Source of the DNA: Pseudomonas fluorescens
Lineage (GTDB): Bacteria > Pseudomonadota > Gammaproteobacteria > Pseudomonadales > Pseudomonadaceae
Assembly (NCBI GenBank): GCA_902825215.1
Contig: LR782234.1
Span: 558,001-622,000 of the forward strand
Direction of reading: 5' to 3'
DNA: 64,000 bases
Shown one piece after another: positions 17,762 to 28,860 of the stretch. Within the stretch, counting starts at the first letter, position 1, and the number at the start of each line of letters is the position of its first letter. Below the pieces are notes generated by a model. It made no database searches, had not been told where the DNA came from, and saw only the letters and a list, made by a program, of their open reading frames with translations. Both the position numbers and the translations under genes were made by a program.

Positions 17762-19192
17762 ATGATGGGGTTTGGTATGCGCTTTCGCGCGTTGGTGGCT
17801 GCCGCTGGACTGATGTTGATGGCAGTAACCGTCAACGCTGTGGCCGATTCAAAGGTCAACAGCGTGCGTCTGTGGCGGGCGCCGGACAACACGCGACTGG
17901 TCTTCGACCTGAGCGGCCCGGTCCAGCACAGCGTGTTCACCCTGACCGCGCCGGACCGGCTGGTCATCGACATCAACGGCGCCACCCTCGGTGCGCCGCT
18001 GAATGTGCAGACCGCCAACACGCCGATCACCGCCATGCGCTCGGCCCAGCGCACGCCGACCGATTTGCGCGTGGTCATTGACCTGAAGAAAGCCGTCACC
18101 CCGAAAAGCTTCTCGCTGGCGCCGAACGCGCAGTACGGCAACCGATTGGTGGTCGACCTGTTCGACAACCCGGCCGATGCCGCGCCGCCACCTGCGCCGA
18201 CGCCTTCGGTGGCGACCGTGCCGGCAGTGCCGGTGACTCCGACGGAACCGGCGATCAAACTGCCGCCAGCCCCGGCCGGCAAGCGCGACATTATTGTGGT
18301 GATCGATGCCGGCCACGGCGGTGAAGACCCGGGTGCCTCTGGCTCACGCGGCCAGCGTGAAAAAGACGTGGTGCTGCAGATCGCTCGCGAATTGCAGCGT
18401 CAGGTCAACGGCATGAAAGGCTTCCGCGCCGAACTGACGCGCACCGGCGACTACTTCATTCCGCTGCGTGGGCGTACCGAAATCGCCCGCAAGAAGGGCG
18501 CCGACCTGTTCGTCTCGATTCACGCCGACGCCGCGCCATCCGCTGCGGCGTTTGGTGCGTCGGTGTTTGCCCTGTCCGATCGCGGCGCCACGTCCGAGAC
18601 TGCCCGTTGGCTGGCCGACAGCGAAAACCGTTCCGACCTGATCGGTGGTGCCGGCAACGTCAGCCTCGATGACAAGGACCGCATGCTCGCCGGCGTGCTG
18701 CTCGACCTGTCGATGACGGCCTCGCTGACCTCCAGTCTCAACGTCGGCCAGAAAGTTCTGACCAACATTGGCCGCGTTACGCCGCTGCACAAACAGCGCG
18801 TGGAGCAGGCCGGGTTCATGGTGTTGAAATCGCCGGACATCCCGTCGATTCTGGTCGAAACCGGTTTTATTTCGAACGCCAACGAGGCCAGCAAACTCTC
18901 GGCGTCGAGCCACCAGCAAGCGCTGGCCCGCTCGATCAGCAGCGGCGTGCGGCAGTTCTTCCAGCAGAACCCGCCACCGGGCACCTACATCGCCTGGCTG
19001 CGGGATTCCGGCAAGATCGCTCAAGGCCCGCGTGATCACCGCGTCGGTCCGGGCGAGACGCTGGCGATGATTGGTGTGCGCTATCAGGTGTCGCCGGCCA
19101 CATTGCGCGCGGCGAACAACCTGAAAACCGATGAGCTGAAAGTCGGCCAGCATCTGACCATTCCCGGCACTGAACTGGCGTCGAAAGAATGA
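17762..19192 (+). CDS. amiB: N-acetylmuramoyl-L-alanine amidase (AmiB/AmiC type) with LysM
   Basis: The product has 476 residues. A signal peptide ([23 protein letters not shown]) is followed by an AMIN domain (about 30-135) that targets the septum. A Pro-rich linker precedes the zinc amidase domain with [14 protein letters not shown], and later SIHADA and [13 protein letters not shown]-terminal LysM domain follows ([16 protein letters not shown]...LTIPG). It cleaves septal peptidoglycan during daughter-cell separation and is normally activated by LytM factors. The frame allows ATG at 17762, 17765 or 17777; the last gives the most typical signal peptide. The stop overlaps the mutL ATG (ATGA). 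Confidence 0.95.
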   Translation: MMGFGMRFRALVAAAGLMLMAVTVNAVADSKVNSVRLWRAPDNTRLVFDLSGPVQHSVFTLTAPDRLVIDINGATLGAPLNVQTANTPITAMRSAQRTPTDLRVVIDLKKAVTPKSFSLAPNAQYGNRLVVDLFDNPADAAPPPAPTPSVATVPAVPVTPTEPAIKLPPAPAGKRDIIVVIDAGHGGEDPGASGSRGQREKDVVLQIARELQRQVNGMKGFRAELTRTGDYFIPLRGRTEIARKKGADLFVSIHADAAPSAAAFGASVFALSDRGATSETARWLADSENRSDLIGGAGNVSLDDKDRMLAGVLLDLSMTASLTSSLNVGQKVLTNIGRVTPLHKQRVEQAGFMVLKSPDIPSILVETGFISNANEASKLSASSHQQALARSISSGVRQFFQQNPPPGTYIAWLRDSGKIAQGPRDHRVGPGETLAMIGVRYQVSPATLRAANNLKTDELKVGQHLTIPGTELASKE

Positions 19193-21096
19193 ACGAGGTT
19201 TTGAACAGCGCCCGCATCGAACTGCTCAGCCCACGACTGGCGAACCAGATTGCCGCCGGTGAGGTGGTTGAACGCCCGGCCTCGGTAATCAAGGAGCTGC
19301 TGGAAAACAGCCTCGACTCCGGCGCCAAACGTATCGATGTCGATGTCGAGCAGGGCGGTGTCAAGCTGCTGCGGGTGCGTGACGACGGTAGCGGCATTTC
19401 CGCCGACGACCTGCCGCTGGCACTGGCCCGTCACGCCACCAGCAAGATTCGCAACCTCGAAGACCTTGAGCAGGTGATGAGCCTGGGTTTCCGTGGTGAG
19501 GCGCTGGCGTCGATCAGCTCCGTGGCGCGCCTGACCCTGACCTCGCGCACCCGCGATGCCGATCAGGCCTGGCAGGTCGAGACGGAGGGCCGCGACATGG
19601 CGCCTCGCGTACAGCCCGCCGCGCACCCGGTCGGCACCTCTGTGGAAGTCCGCGACCTGTTTTTCAATACTCCGGCGCGGCGCAAATTTCTCAAAACCGA
19701 AAAAACCGAATTCGATCATCTGCAAGAAGTGATCAAGCGTCTGGCGCTGGCGCGTTTCGACGTGGCCTTCCATCTGCGGCACAACGGCAAAACCATCCTC
19801 AGCCTGCACGAGGCCCACGATGACGCGGCCCGCGCCCGGCGGGTGGCGGCAATCTGCGGTTCGGGGTTCCTTGAGCAGGCGCTGCCGATCGAGATCGAGC
19901 GCAATGGTCTGCACCTGTGGGGCTGGGTCGGCCTGCCGACGTTCAACCGCAGTCAGGCCGATTTGCAGTATTTCTTTGTAAACGGCCGCGCGGTGCGCGA
20001 CAAACTGGTCGCCCACGCGGTACGTCAGGCTTATCGCGACGTGCTGTTCAACGGTCGTCACCCGACGTTCGCGCTGTTTTTCGAGGTTGATCCGGCGGCG
20101 GTCGACGTCAACGTGCACCCGACCAAGCACGAAGTGCGCTTCCGCGACGGGCGCATGGTGCATGACTTCCTCTATGGCACCTTGCACCGTGCGCTGGGCG
20201 ACGTGCGTCCGGAAGATCAACTGGCCGGCTCGGTCACCACGGCGATCGTTCGACCCAGCGGAATCGAGGCGGGCGAATTTGGCCCGCAGGGCGAGATGCG
20301 TCTGGCCGCCAATGCGCTGCTTGAGCAACCGCAGGCACAACCGGCGTTCAATACCTCGTCCGGTGCCAGTGCTGGCGGCGCTTATCAGTATCAGTACACG
20401 CCACGCCCGCAATCGGCTGTTCCCGCCGCCGAGGCTCAAGCCGCTTACAAAGAATTTTTTGCGCCGCTGCCCGAGGCTAATGCCAGCGCGCTACCGACCG
20501 GCCAGGAAGATATTCCGCCGCTCGGTTATGCACTGGCGCAGCTCAAAGGCATTTATATTCTGTCCGAGAACGCCCATGGCCTGGTGCTGGTGGACATGCA
20601 TGCCGCGCATGAGCGGATCATGTACGAACGCCTGAAGATCGCCATGGCCAGTGAAGGGCTCAGCGGACAGCCGTTGCTGGTGCCGGAGTCGCTGGCCGTG
20701 AGTCAGCGCGAAGCCGATTGCGCCGAAGAGCATGCCGCGTGGTTCCAGCGGCTGGGCTTCGAATTGCAGCGGCTGGGCCCGGAAACCCTGGCGATCCGGC
20801 AGATCCCGGCGTTGCTCAAGCAGGCCGAAGCCAATCGTTTGGTGGGTGACGTGCTCTCGGACCTGATGGAATACGGCACCAGCGACCGCATTCAGGCGCA
20901 CCTGAATGAATTGCTCGGCACCATGGCCTGTCACGGCGCGATTCGCGCCAACCGGCGCCTGGCCCTGCCGGAAATGAACGGCCTGCTGCGCGACATGGAA
21001 AACACCGAGCGCAGCGGTCAATGCAACCATGGCCGACCGACCTGGACCCAACTGGGCCTGGACGATCTGGACAAACTGTTCCTGCGCGGTCGTTGA
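19189..21096 (+). CDS. mutL: DNA mismatch repair protein MutL
   Basis: The product has 635 residues. The N-terminal GHKL ATPase has motifs [18 protein letters not shown] and [14 protein letters not shown]. After a variable linker, the C-terminal dimerisation domain has [16 protein letters not shown], which fits the DQHAx2Ex4E endonuclease motif, and CHGAIRANR. This enzyme therefore probably nicks DNA itself, as in other MutH-less bacteria. It overlaps amiB by 4 bases and miaA by 1 base. Confidence 0.97.
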   Translation: MNEVLNSARIELLSPRLANQIAAGEVVERPASVIKELLENSLDSGAKRIDVDVEQGGVKLLRVRDDGSGISADDLPLALARHATSKIRNLEDLEQVMSLGFRGEALASISSVARLTLTSRTRDADQAWQVETEGRDMAPRVQPAAHPVGTSVEVRDLFFNTPARRKFLKTEKTEFDHLQEVIKRLALARFDVAFHLRHNGKTILSLHEAHDDAARARRVAAICGSGFLEQALPIEIERNGLHLWGWVGLPTFNRSQADLQYFFVNGRAVRDKLVAHAVRQAYRDVLFNGRHPTFALFFEVDPAAVDVNVHPTKHEVRFRDGRMVHDFLYGTLHRALGDVRPEDQLAGSVTTAIVRPSGIEAGEFGPQGEMRLAANALLEQPQAQPAFNTSSGASAGGAYQYQYTPRPQSAVPAAEAQAAYKEFFAPLPEANASALPTGQEDIPPLGYALAQLKGIYILSENAHGLVLVDMHAAHERIMYERLKIAMASEGLSGQPLLVPESLAVSQREADCAEEHAAWFQRLGFELQRLGPETLAIRQIPALLKQAEANRLVGDVLSDLMEYGTSDRIQAHLNELLGTMACHGAIRANRRLALPEMNGLLRDMENTERSGQCNHGRPTWTQLGLDDLDKLFLRGR

Positions 21097-22067
21097 TGAG
21101 CCAGCTGCCTCCAGCGATTTTTCTGATGGGCCCGACCGCTGCGGGCAAGACCGACCTGGCCATCGAACTGACCAAGGTGCTGCCATGCGAGCTGATCAGT
21201 GTCGATTCGGCGCTGGTCTATCGCGGCATGGACATTGGCACCGCCAAGCCTTCAAAAGAGCTGCTGGCCGAGCATCCGCACCGCTTGATCGATATTCTTG
21301 ATCCGGCCGAAGCCTATTCGGCTGCGGACTTTCGCCGTGATGCCCTGCAAGCCATGGCCGACATCACCGCGCGCGGAAAAATTCCGCTGCTGGTGGGCGG
21401 CACGATGCTCTATTACAAGGCTTTGGTCGATGGCCTGGCGGACATGCCCGCCGCTGATCCCGAGGTGCGCGCGCAGATCGAAGAAGAAGCCGCGCGCCTT
21501 GGTTGGCAAGCCCTGCACGATCAATTGGCAATCATCGACCCGGTGTCGGCGGCGCGGATTCATCCCAACGATCCGCAGCGTCTGAGTCGCGCCCTCGAGG
21601 TGTATCGAGTCAGCGGTCGAAGCATGACCGACCTGCGTCAGCAACAATCTGCGCAAAGTACCGAAGCAGCCGCTTCGGGACTGCAACAATTGCCCTATAC
21701 TGTCGCGAACCTGGCCATCGCCCCGGCAAACCGCCAGGTACTGCATGACCGTATCAGACAAAGATTCACAATTATGTTGGAACAGGGATTCATCGACGAG
21801 GTCGTAGCCCTGCGTAATAGAAGTGACCTGCATGCCGGGTTGCCGTCTATACGTGCGGTAGGCTATCGCCAAGTCTGGGACTACCTGGATGGCAAGCTGA
21901 CGTTGGCCGAAATGCAGGAGCGCGGCATCATCGCCACGCGCCAATTGGCCAAACGCCAGTTCACCTGGCTGCGCAGCTGGGAAGATTTACACTGGCTGGA
22001 CAGTCTTGATTGCGACAATCTGCCACGCGCCTTGAAATACCTTGGGACCATCTCCATATTGAGCTGA
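21096..22067 (+). CDS. miaA: tRNA dimethylallyltransferase
   Basis: This 323-residue enzyme transfers dimethylallyl to A37 of UNN-decoding tRNAs, the first step towards ms2i6[18 protein letters not shown] is the P-loop; [19 protein letters not shown] and [10 protein letters not shown] are family motifs. The C-terminus has [12 protein letters not shown] and [13 protein letters not shown]. The start is the ATG at 21096, sharing its A with the mutL stop; an in-frame start at 21021 lies inside mutL. Confidence 0.97.
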   Translation: MSQLPPAIFLMGPTAAGKTDLAIELTKVLPCELISVDSALVYRGMDIGTAKPSKELLAEHPHRLIDILDPAEAYSAADFRRDALQAMADITARGKIPLLVGGTMLYYKALVDGLADMPAADPEVRAQIEEEAARLGWQALHDQLAIIDPVSAARIHPNDPQRLSRALEVYRVSGRSMTDLRQQQSAQSTEAAASGLQQLPYTVANLAIAPANRQVLHDRIRQRFTIMLEQGFIDEVVALRNRSDLHAGLPSIRAVGYRQVWDYLDGKLTLAEMQERGIIATRQLAKRQFTWLRSWEDLHWLDSLDCDNLPRALKYLGTISILS

Positions 22068-22162
22068 GTCCTTGCAATTGCCGTCTATCCTTGGGGGTGT
22101 GGCGGCCAAAGCCATCTGAATTACCTATTTTTTATTATTGAATCCTTAAAGGAGTGCGGCAC

Positions 22163-22429
22163 ATGTCAAAAGGGCATTCGCTACAAGACCCTTACCTGAA
22201 TACTTTACGTAAAGAGAAAGTCGGGGTTTCCATCTACCTGGTCAACGGTATCAAACTGCAAGGCACGATCGAGTCGTTCGACCAGTTCGTGATCCTGCTG
22301 AAGAACACCGTCAGCCAGATGGTTTACAAACATGCTATCTCGACCGTAGTGCCGGTTCGTCCGATTCGTCTGCCTAGCGCAACCGAAAACGAACAGGGCG
22401 ACGCAGAGCCAGCTCCGGGTAACGCCTGA
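22163..22429 (+). CDS. hfq: RNA chaperone Hfq
   Basis: This 88-residue Sm-like hexamer pairs small RNAs with mRNAs and acts in catabolite repression with Crc in Pseudomonas. Sm1 is [22 protein letters not shown] and Sm2 is [13 protein letters not shown]. The ATG at 22163 is preceded by AAAGGAG; a GTG at 22154 in the same frame overlaps that site and is not used. An acidic tail ([14 protein letters not shown]) ends the protein. The 95-bp gap after miaA (AT-rich, with TTTTTTATTATTG) may hold an hfq promoter. Confidence 0.98.
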   Translation: MSKGHSLQDPYLNTLRKEKVGVSIYLVNGIKLQGTIESFDQFVILLKNTVSQMVYKHAISTVVPVRPIRLPSATENEQGDAEPAPGNA

Positions 22430-22441
22430 TAGGAGTCTCCT

Positions 22442-23743
22442 TTGTTCTTTGAGCGCCACGGTGGTGGTGAACGGGTAATCCTCGTTCACTTGGATGGACA
22501 GGACCCTGAGGCGCGCGAAGATCCGCAGGAGTTTCAGGAGTTGGCTAATTCGGCCGGCGCCGAGACCGTTGCGTTTTTTAACGTGCCGCGTCATCGGCCA
22601 ACCGCCAAATACCTGATCGGCAGCGGCAAGGTCGAAGAGCTACGCGACCTGGTCAAGGCTGAAGAAGCCGATCTGGTGATTTTCAATCACGTCCTCACGC
22701 CCAGTCAGGAACGCAACCTCGAACGTGTTTTCGAGTGTCGCGTGATCGACCGCACCGGTCTGATTCTCGATATTTTCGCCCAACGCGCCCGTACCCATGA
22801 AGGCAAGCTCCAGGTCGAACTGGCCCAGCTTGACCACATGAGCACCCGGCTGGTCCGCGGCTGGACTCACCTTGAGCGTCAGGGTGGCGGCATCGGCATG
22901 CGCGGCCCGGGTGAAACCCAGCTCGAAACCGACCGGCGACTGCTGCGGGTTCGTCTGCGCCAGATCAAGGGCCGGCTGGAGAAGGTGCGCAGCCAGCGCG
23001 AGCAATCGCGTCGCGGCCGTTCGCGGGCAGAGATTCCGACTGTATCGCTAGTCGGCTATACCAACGCCGGCAAGTCCACGCTGTTCAACAACGTGACGAA
23101 ATCCGAGGTCTACGCGGCTGACCAGTTGTTCGCCACGCTCGACCCGACCCTGCGTCGTCTGGATCTGGATGACCTGGGGCCGATTGTCCTGGCGGACACG
23201 GTAGGTTTCATCCGGCACTTGCCGCACAAGCTGGTTGAGGCATTTCGGTCTACCCTCGAAGAGTCGAGCAACTCAGACTTGCTGTTGCACGTCATCGACG
23301 CGGCGGAACCGGATCGCATGTTGCAGATCGAGCAGGTGATGGTGGTGCTGGGCGAGATTGGTGCCCAGGACTTGCCGATCCTCGAGGTCTATAACAAACT
23401 CGATTTGCTCGAAGGTGTCGAGCCGCAAATCCAGCGCGATGAAGACGGCAAGCCCCAGCGGGTCTGGCTGTCGGCGCGTGATGGCAGCGGTCTGGAATTG
23501 CTCGAACAGGCGATCGCCGAATTGCTCGGCAGTGATCTGTTTGTCGGTACCTTGCGATTGCCGCAACGATTCGCGCGACTGCGTGCGCAGTTTTTCGAAC
23601 TCGGCGCGGTGCAGAAAGAAGAGCACGACGAAGAAGGTGTCAGTCTGCTGACCGTTCGTTTGCCCCGGATCGAGTTGAATCGACTGGTAAGCCGCGAAGG
23701 ATTGCAGCCGATGGAATTCATCGAGCAACACACTTTGCAATAA
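22442..23743 (+). CDS. hflX: Ribosome-associated GTPase HflX
   Basis: The product has 433 residues. The N-terminal HflX domain (LIGSGKVEELRDLV, GGGIGMRGPGETQLETDRR) is followed by a helical segment and a G domain with LVGYTNAGKSTLFN, DTVGFIRHLP and NKLD. It rescues or splits stalled 70S ribosomes under stress. The start appears to be TTG at 22442 (MFFERHGGGER), 6 bases after GGAGTC; no ATG or GTG fits better. It lies 12 bases after hfq. Confidence 0.95.
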   Translation: MFFERHGGGERVILVHLDGQDPEAREDPQEFQELANSAGAETVAFFNVPRHRPTAKYLIGSGKVEELRDLVKAEEADLVIFNHVLTPSQERNLERVFECRVIDRTGLILDIFAQRARTHEGKLQVELAQLDHMSTRLVRGWTHLERQGGGIGMRGPGETQLETDRRLLRVRLRQIKGRLEKVRSQREQSRRGRSRAEIPTVSLVGYTNAGKSTLFNNVTKSEVYAADQLFATLDPTLRRLDLDDLGPIVLADTVGFIRHLPHKLVEAFRSTLEESSNSDLLLHVIDAAEPDRMLQIEQVMVVLGEIGAQDLPILEVYNKLDLLEGVEPQIQRDEDGKPQRVWLSARDGSGLELLEQAIAELLGSDLFVGTLRLPQRFARLRAQFFELGAVQKEEHDEEGVSLLTVRLPRIELNRLVSREGLQPMEFIEQHTLQ

Positions 23744-23839
23744 AAGCCTGAAAAAGCGGTTGTGCCGCAACGGCAGGCATTCTGTAGCATTGGTCGGCGC
23801 GCCGTGGGTGCGTCTTTGCTTTATCAGATGGAGAGCGCT

Positions 23840-25006
23840 ATGGCTTGGAATGAGCCGGGTGGCAACTCGAACAATCAGGATCCCTGGGGTGGCAAGCGCC
23901 GCAATAACGGCGACCGCAAGGGGCCACCGGATCTCGACGAGGCCTTCCGAAAGCTGCAGGAAAGCCTGAACGGGTTGTTCGGTGGTGGCAAGAAACGTGG
24001 TGATGACGGCGGTGGTTCGGGCAAGAGCAGTGGCGGCTTCGGCGGCCTGCTCGGCATCGGCCTGGTCGTGCTGGCGGCCGTCTGGCTGTACAGCGCCGTC
24101 TACGTGGTGGACGAGCAGGAGCAGGCCGTGGTGCTGCGCTTCGGCAAGTACTACGAGACTGTCGGCCCGGGCCTGAACATCTATTTCCCGCCGATCGACA
24201 AGAAGTACATGGAAAACGTGACGCGTGAGCGTGCGTACTCCAAGCAGGGCCAGATGCTCACTGAAGACGAAAACATCGTCGAAGTGCCGCTGACCGTGCA
24301 GTACAAGATCAGCAACCTGCAGGACTTCGTGCTGAACGTCGATCAGCCGGAAATCAGTCTGCAGCACGCGACTGAAAGTGCCCTGCGCCACGTGGTCGGT
24401 TCGACCGCCATGGACCAGGTGCTGACCGAAGGTCGTGAATTGATGGCCAGCGAAATCAAGGAACGTCTGCAACGTTTCCTCGATACCTATCGCACCGGTA
24501 TCACCGTTACCCAGGTCAACGTACAGAGCGCAGCGGCACCGCGTGAAGTGCAGGAAGCCTTCGATGACGTGATCCGCGCCCGTGAAGACGAGCAGCGTTC
24601 GCGCAACCAGGCCGAAACCTACGCCAACGGCGTGGTGCCGGAAGCCCGTGGTCAGGCCCAGCGCATCATCGAAGATGCCAACGGTTACCGCGACGAAACG
24701 ATCTCGCGCGCCAAGGGTGAGGCCGATCGCTTTACCAAACTGGTCGCCGAATATCGCAAGGCGCCTGAAGTCACCCGCGAGCGTCTGTATCTGGACACCA
24801 TGCAGGAAGTCTTCAGCAACACCAGCAAGGTACTCGTGACCGGCAACAAGAACGGCCAGAGCAATCTGCTCTATCTGCCGTTGGACAAGATGATCCAGAA
24901 CAGTTCGGGCAACGCACCGGTGACTGGTTCGGCCGCCAGCAACAACTCGGACGTCACGCCGCATGTCACTGACGTGCCGCAGACGCGTACAAGGGAGACC
25001 CGCTGA
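23840..25006 (+). CDS. hflK: FtsH protease regulator HflK
   Basis: This 388-residue inner-membrane SPFH/band 7 protein forms a cage with HflC around FtsH. A Gly/Asn-rich cytoplasmic N-terminus (MAWNEPGGNSNNQDPWGG) precedes one membrane helix (about 73-95). The SPFH domain starts at YVVDEQEQAVVLRFGKY, and a long helical region follows (AREDEQRSRNQAETYANGVVPEARG). I use ATG 23840; earlier codons in frame are outside the conserved sequence. Its stop overlaps the hflC ATG. Confidence 0.96.
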   Translation: MAWNEPGGNSNNQDPWGGKRRNNGDRKGPPDLDEAFRKLQESLNGLFGGGKKRGDDGGGSGKSSGGFGGLLGIGLVVLAAVWLYSAVYVVDEQEQAVVLRFGKYYETVGPGLNIYFPPIDKKYMENVTRERAYSKQGQMLTEDENIVEVPLTVQYKISNLQDFVLNVDQPEISLQHATESALRHVVGSTAMDQVLTEGRELMASEIKERLQRFLDTYRTGITVTQVNVQSAAAPREVQEAFDDVIRAREDEQRSRNQAETYANGVVPEARGQAQRIIEDANGYRDETISRAKGEADRFTKLVAEYRKAPEVTRERLYLDTMQEVFSNTSKVLVTGNKNGQSNLLYLPLDKMIQNSSGNAPVTGSAASNNSDVTPHVTDVPQTRTRETR

Positions 25007-25875
25007 TGAGCAATAAATCGCTGATCGCCCTGATCGTTGGCGTCGTTGTGGTACTGGTGGGCTGGAATTGCTTCTACATCGTCGCTCAGACCGAGCGTGC
25101 GGTGCTGCTGCAATTCGGCCGTGTGGTTCAGGCGGACGTTCAGCCGGGTCTGCATGTGAAGGTGCCTTACGTTAACCAGGTGCGTAAATTCGACGCACGC
25201 CTGTTGACGCTGGACGCACCGACACAGCGCTTTCTGACCCTGGAAAAGAAAGCCGTGATGGTCGATGCCTACGCCAAGTGGCGGGTCAAGGATGCAGAGC
25301 GCTTCTACACCGCGACTTCCGGCCTCAAGCAGATTGCCGACGAGCGTTTGTCACGTCGTCTGGAATCCGGCCTGCGGGACCAGTTCGGCAAGCGCACCCT
25401 GCACGAAGTGGTGTCGGGTGAGCGGGACGCACTGATGGCTGACATCACTGCATCGCTGAACAAGATGGCGGAAAAAGAGCTGGGTATCGAAGTCGTCGAT
25501 GTCCGGGTCAAGGCCATCGATCTGCCGAAGGAAGTGAACCGCAGCGTGTTCGAGCGTATGAGCACCGAGCGTGAGCGTGAAGCTCGCGAGCACCGCGCCA
25601 AGGGTAACGAGCTGGCCGAAGGCATCCGTGCCGACGCCGATCGTCAGCGCCGCGTGTTGCTGGCTGAAGCTTATCGTGAATCCGAAGAGGTTCGCGGTGA
25701 TGGTGATGCCCAGGCCGCTGCGATCTATTCCAAGGCCTACGGTCAGGATCAGGAGTTCTACGGTTTCTACCGTAGCCTGCGTGCCTACCGTGAAAGCTTC
25801 GCGAACAAATCCGACGTCATGGTCCTCGACCCAAGCAGCGACTTCTTCCGTTACCTGGAAAAAGCCAAGCCTTGA
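25006..25875 (+). CDS. hflC: FtsH protease regulator HflC
   Basis: The product has 289 residues. An N-terminal membrane anchor (LIALIVGVVVVLVGWNCFYIV) precedes an SPFH domain (QTERAVLLQFGRVVQADVQPG) and a coiled helix with EREREAREHRAKGNELAEGI. It is the partner of HflK, with a one-base TGATG overlap that suggests coupled synthesis in equal amounts. Confidence 0.97.
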   Translation: MSNKSLIALIVGVVVVLVGWNCFYIVAQTERAVLLQFGRVVQADVQPGLHVKVPYVNQVRKFDARLLTLDAPTQRFLTLEKKAVMVDAYAKWRVKDAERFYTATSGLKQIADERLSRRLESGLRDQFGKRTLHEVVSGERDALMADITASLNKMAEKELGIEVVDVRVKAIDLPKEVNRSVFERMSTEREREAREHRAKGNELAEGIRADADRQRRVLLAEAYRESEEVRGDGDAQAAAIYSKAYGQDQEFYGFYRSLRAYRESFANKSDVMVLDPSSDFFRYLEKAKP

Positions 25876-26188
25876 TGCGACGTTGACCTGAATCGCTCCG
25901 CCCGGCGGCTAAATCCTCGGGCGGGGTGATCCTTTGGGAAAACGTGTGTATGATGCGGCAGCCGGGAAATTCCCGGCTTTTTTGCGTCTGCACGTTTGAT
26001 TGCTGTTTTTTGTTGCAGGCATCGGGTTGAATGGCCCGAACGTTTTTCGAGGAAAGTGGTGGGCGAAGCCGGTAACAGGCCTTTCGCCGCGTCGTTCATG
26101 CGCGTGCGTTTTGAACGGATCGATCATTTTCTGCTTCACTCAAGGCTCGCCCGCAGGCTGGCCGCCCGGATCAAAGGGGAATGGCGTA
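25876..26188 (+). other. Intergenic region between hflC and hisZ with terminator
   Basis: This gap holds a GC-rich imperfect palindrome (CGCCCGGCGG...CCTCGGGCGGGG, about 25898-25926) and a Rho-independent terminator at 25961-25983. I saw no small gene with a convincing start. The hisZ promoter probably lies after 25990. Confidence 0.5.
25961..25983 (+). terminator. Rho-independent terminator of the hfq-hflX-hflK-hflC operon
   Basis: The 7-8 bp GC-rich stem GCCGGGA / TCCCGGC with a tiny loop is followed directly by TTTTTT. It lies 85 bases after the hflC stop, before hisZ. Confidence 0.85.
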
Positions 26189-27376
26189 ATGGCAACGGTA
26201 GACCGCTGGCTGCTGCCAGATGGCATCGAAGAAGTACTGCCACCGGAAGCGGCGCGCATCGAAGTCGCGCGTCGTCAGGTGTTGGATCTGTTCCAGAGCT
26301 GGGGTTACGAGTTTGTCGTGACTCCCCATATCGAGTACCTGGAATCCCTGCTGACCGGTGCAGGCCAGGACCTGGATCTGCGCACCTTCAAGGTCATCGA
26401 CCCGCAGTCGGGCCGGCAGATGGGATTCCGCGCCGACATCACGCCGCAAGTCGCGCGCATCGATGCCCACACCCTGCGCCGCGAAGGCCCGAGCCGCCTG
26501 TGCTACGCCGGCAGCGTGCTGCACGCCCAGCCGCGGGCCTTGTCGTCCTCGCGCAGCCCGATCCAGTTGGGCGCCGAGTTGTACGGCGACGCCAGCCCGA
26601 GCAGCGACGTTGAAGTGATCAGCCTGATGCTGGCCATGCTGCAACTGGCCGACGTGCCGGATGTGCACATGGACCTTGGCCATGTCGGCATCTATCGGGG
26701 GCTGGCGCGCGCTGCCGGTTTGTCCGGTGAAGTCGAACAGCAGTTGTTCGATGCGCTGCAACGCAAGGCCATCGACGAGGTCATTACCCTGACCGAAGGC
26801 TTGCCAGCGGATCTGTCCGATATGTTGCGCGCACTGGTCGACCTGTGTGGCGGCCGTGAAGTATTGAGCGCTGCGCGCGAGCGTCTGGCCAATGCGCCGG
26901 CGCCAGTGCTGGCGGCCCTGGAAGACTTGCTGGCGATTGCCGAGCGTCTTTCGGCGCGCTTCCCTGATTTGCCGTTGTACTTCGACCTGGGCGAATTACG
27001 TGGTTACCACTACCACACCGGCGTGGTGTTCGCGGTGTTCGTGCCGGGCGTGGGTCAGTCCATCGCTCAGGGTGGTCGCTACGATGACATCGGCGCCGAT
27101 TTTGGTCGTGCCCGTCCGGCGACCGGTTTTTCCACCGATTTGAAAACCCTGGTGACCCTGGGGCGTGCTGAGATCGAGCTACCGTCTGGCGGTATCTGGA
27201 TGCCTGACAGTACGGATGCGGCACTCTGGCAGCAGGTTTGCCAGTTGCGCAGTGAGGGTCAGCGTGTCGTTCAGGCCTTGCCTGGACAACCTTTGGCCGC
27301 CGCCCGTGATGCGGACTGCGACCGGCAATTGATTCAGCAGAACGGGCTTTGGCAAGTATCGCCACTGGCTTCTTGA
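26189..27376 (+). CDS. hisZ: ATP phosphoribosyltransferase regulatory subunit
   Basis: This 395-residue HisRS paralogue activates the short-form HisG, the first enzyme of histidine synthesis. [39 protein letters not shown] and a C-terminal [20 protein letters not shown] match HisZ; the anticodon-binding domain of true HisRS is absent. I start at 26189; the frame open from 26000 has unrelated sequence. It is followed 54 bases later by purA, the usual pairing. Confidence 0.96.
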   Translation: MATVDRWLLPDGIEEVLPPEAARIEVARRQVLDLFQSWGYEFVVTPHIEYLESLLTGAGQDLDLRTFKVIDPQSGRQMGFRADITPQVARIDAHTLRREGPSRLCYAGSVLHAQPRALSSSRSPIQLGAELYGDASPSSDVEVISLMLAMLQLADVPDVHMDLGHVGIYRGLARAAGLSGEVEQQLFDALQRKAIDEVITLTEGLPADLSDMLRALVDLCGGREVLSAARERLANAPAPVLAALEDLLAIAERLSARFPDLPLYFDLGELRGYHYHTGVVFAVFVPGVGQSIAQGGRYDDIGADFGRARPATGFSTDLKTLVTLGRAEIELPSGGIWMPDSTDAALWQQVCQLRSEGQRVVQALPGQPLAAARDADCDRQLIQQNGLWQVSPLAS

Positions 27377-28720
<1,344 letters not shown>

Positions 28721-28740
28721 TAAGTCGTTGATGTAAAAAA

Positions 28741-28770
28741 CAAAGGCCCCTTAATCGGGGCCTTTGTCGT
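28741..28770 (+). terminator. Rho-independent terminator after purA
   Basis: A 10-bp perfect stem, CAAAGGCCCC / GGGGCCTTTG with a 6-base loop, is flanked by A-run before and T-rich sequence after. It lies 20 bases after the purA stop. Confidence 0.9.
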
Positions 28771-28860
28771 TTATGCCTGTTGGACGGCATGACCTTTGCT
28801 GTGAATCTGTCTACAAGAGTGCCATCAAATTAATGGCGTCAGACGTAGAGGGATTTCAAA

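Noticed and set aside
26189..27376. hisZ as a second histidyl-tRNA synthetase
   Set aside because: The length, the motifs and the lack of an anticodon-binding domain fit HisZ.
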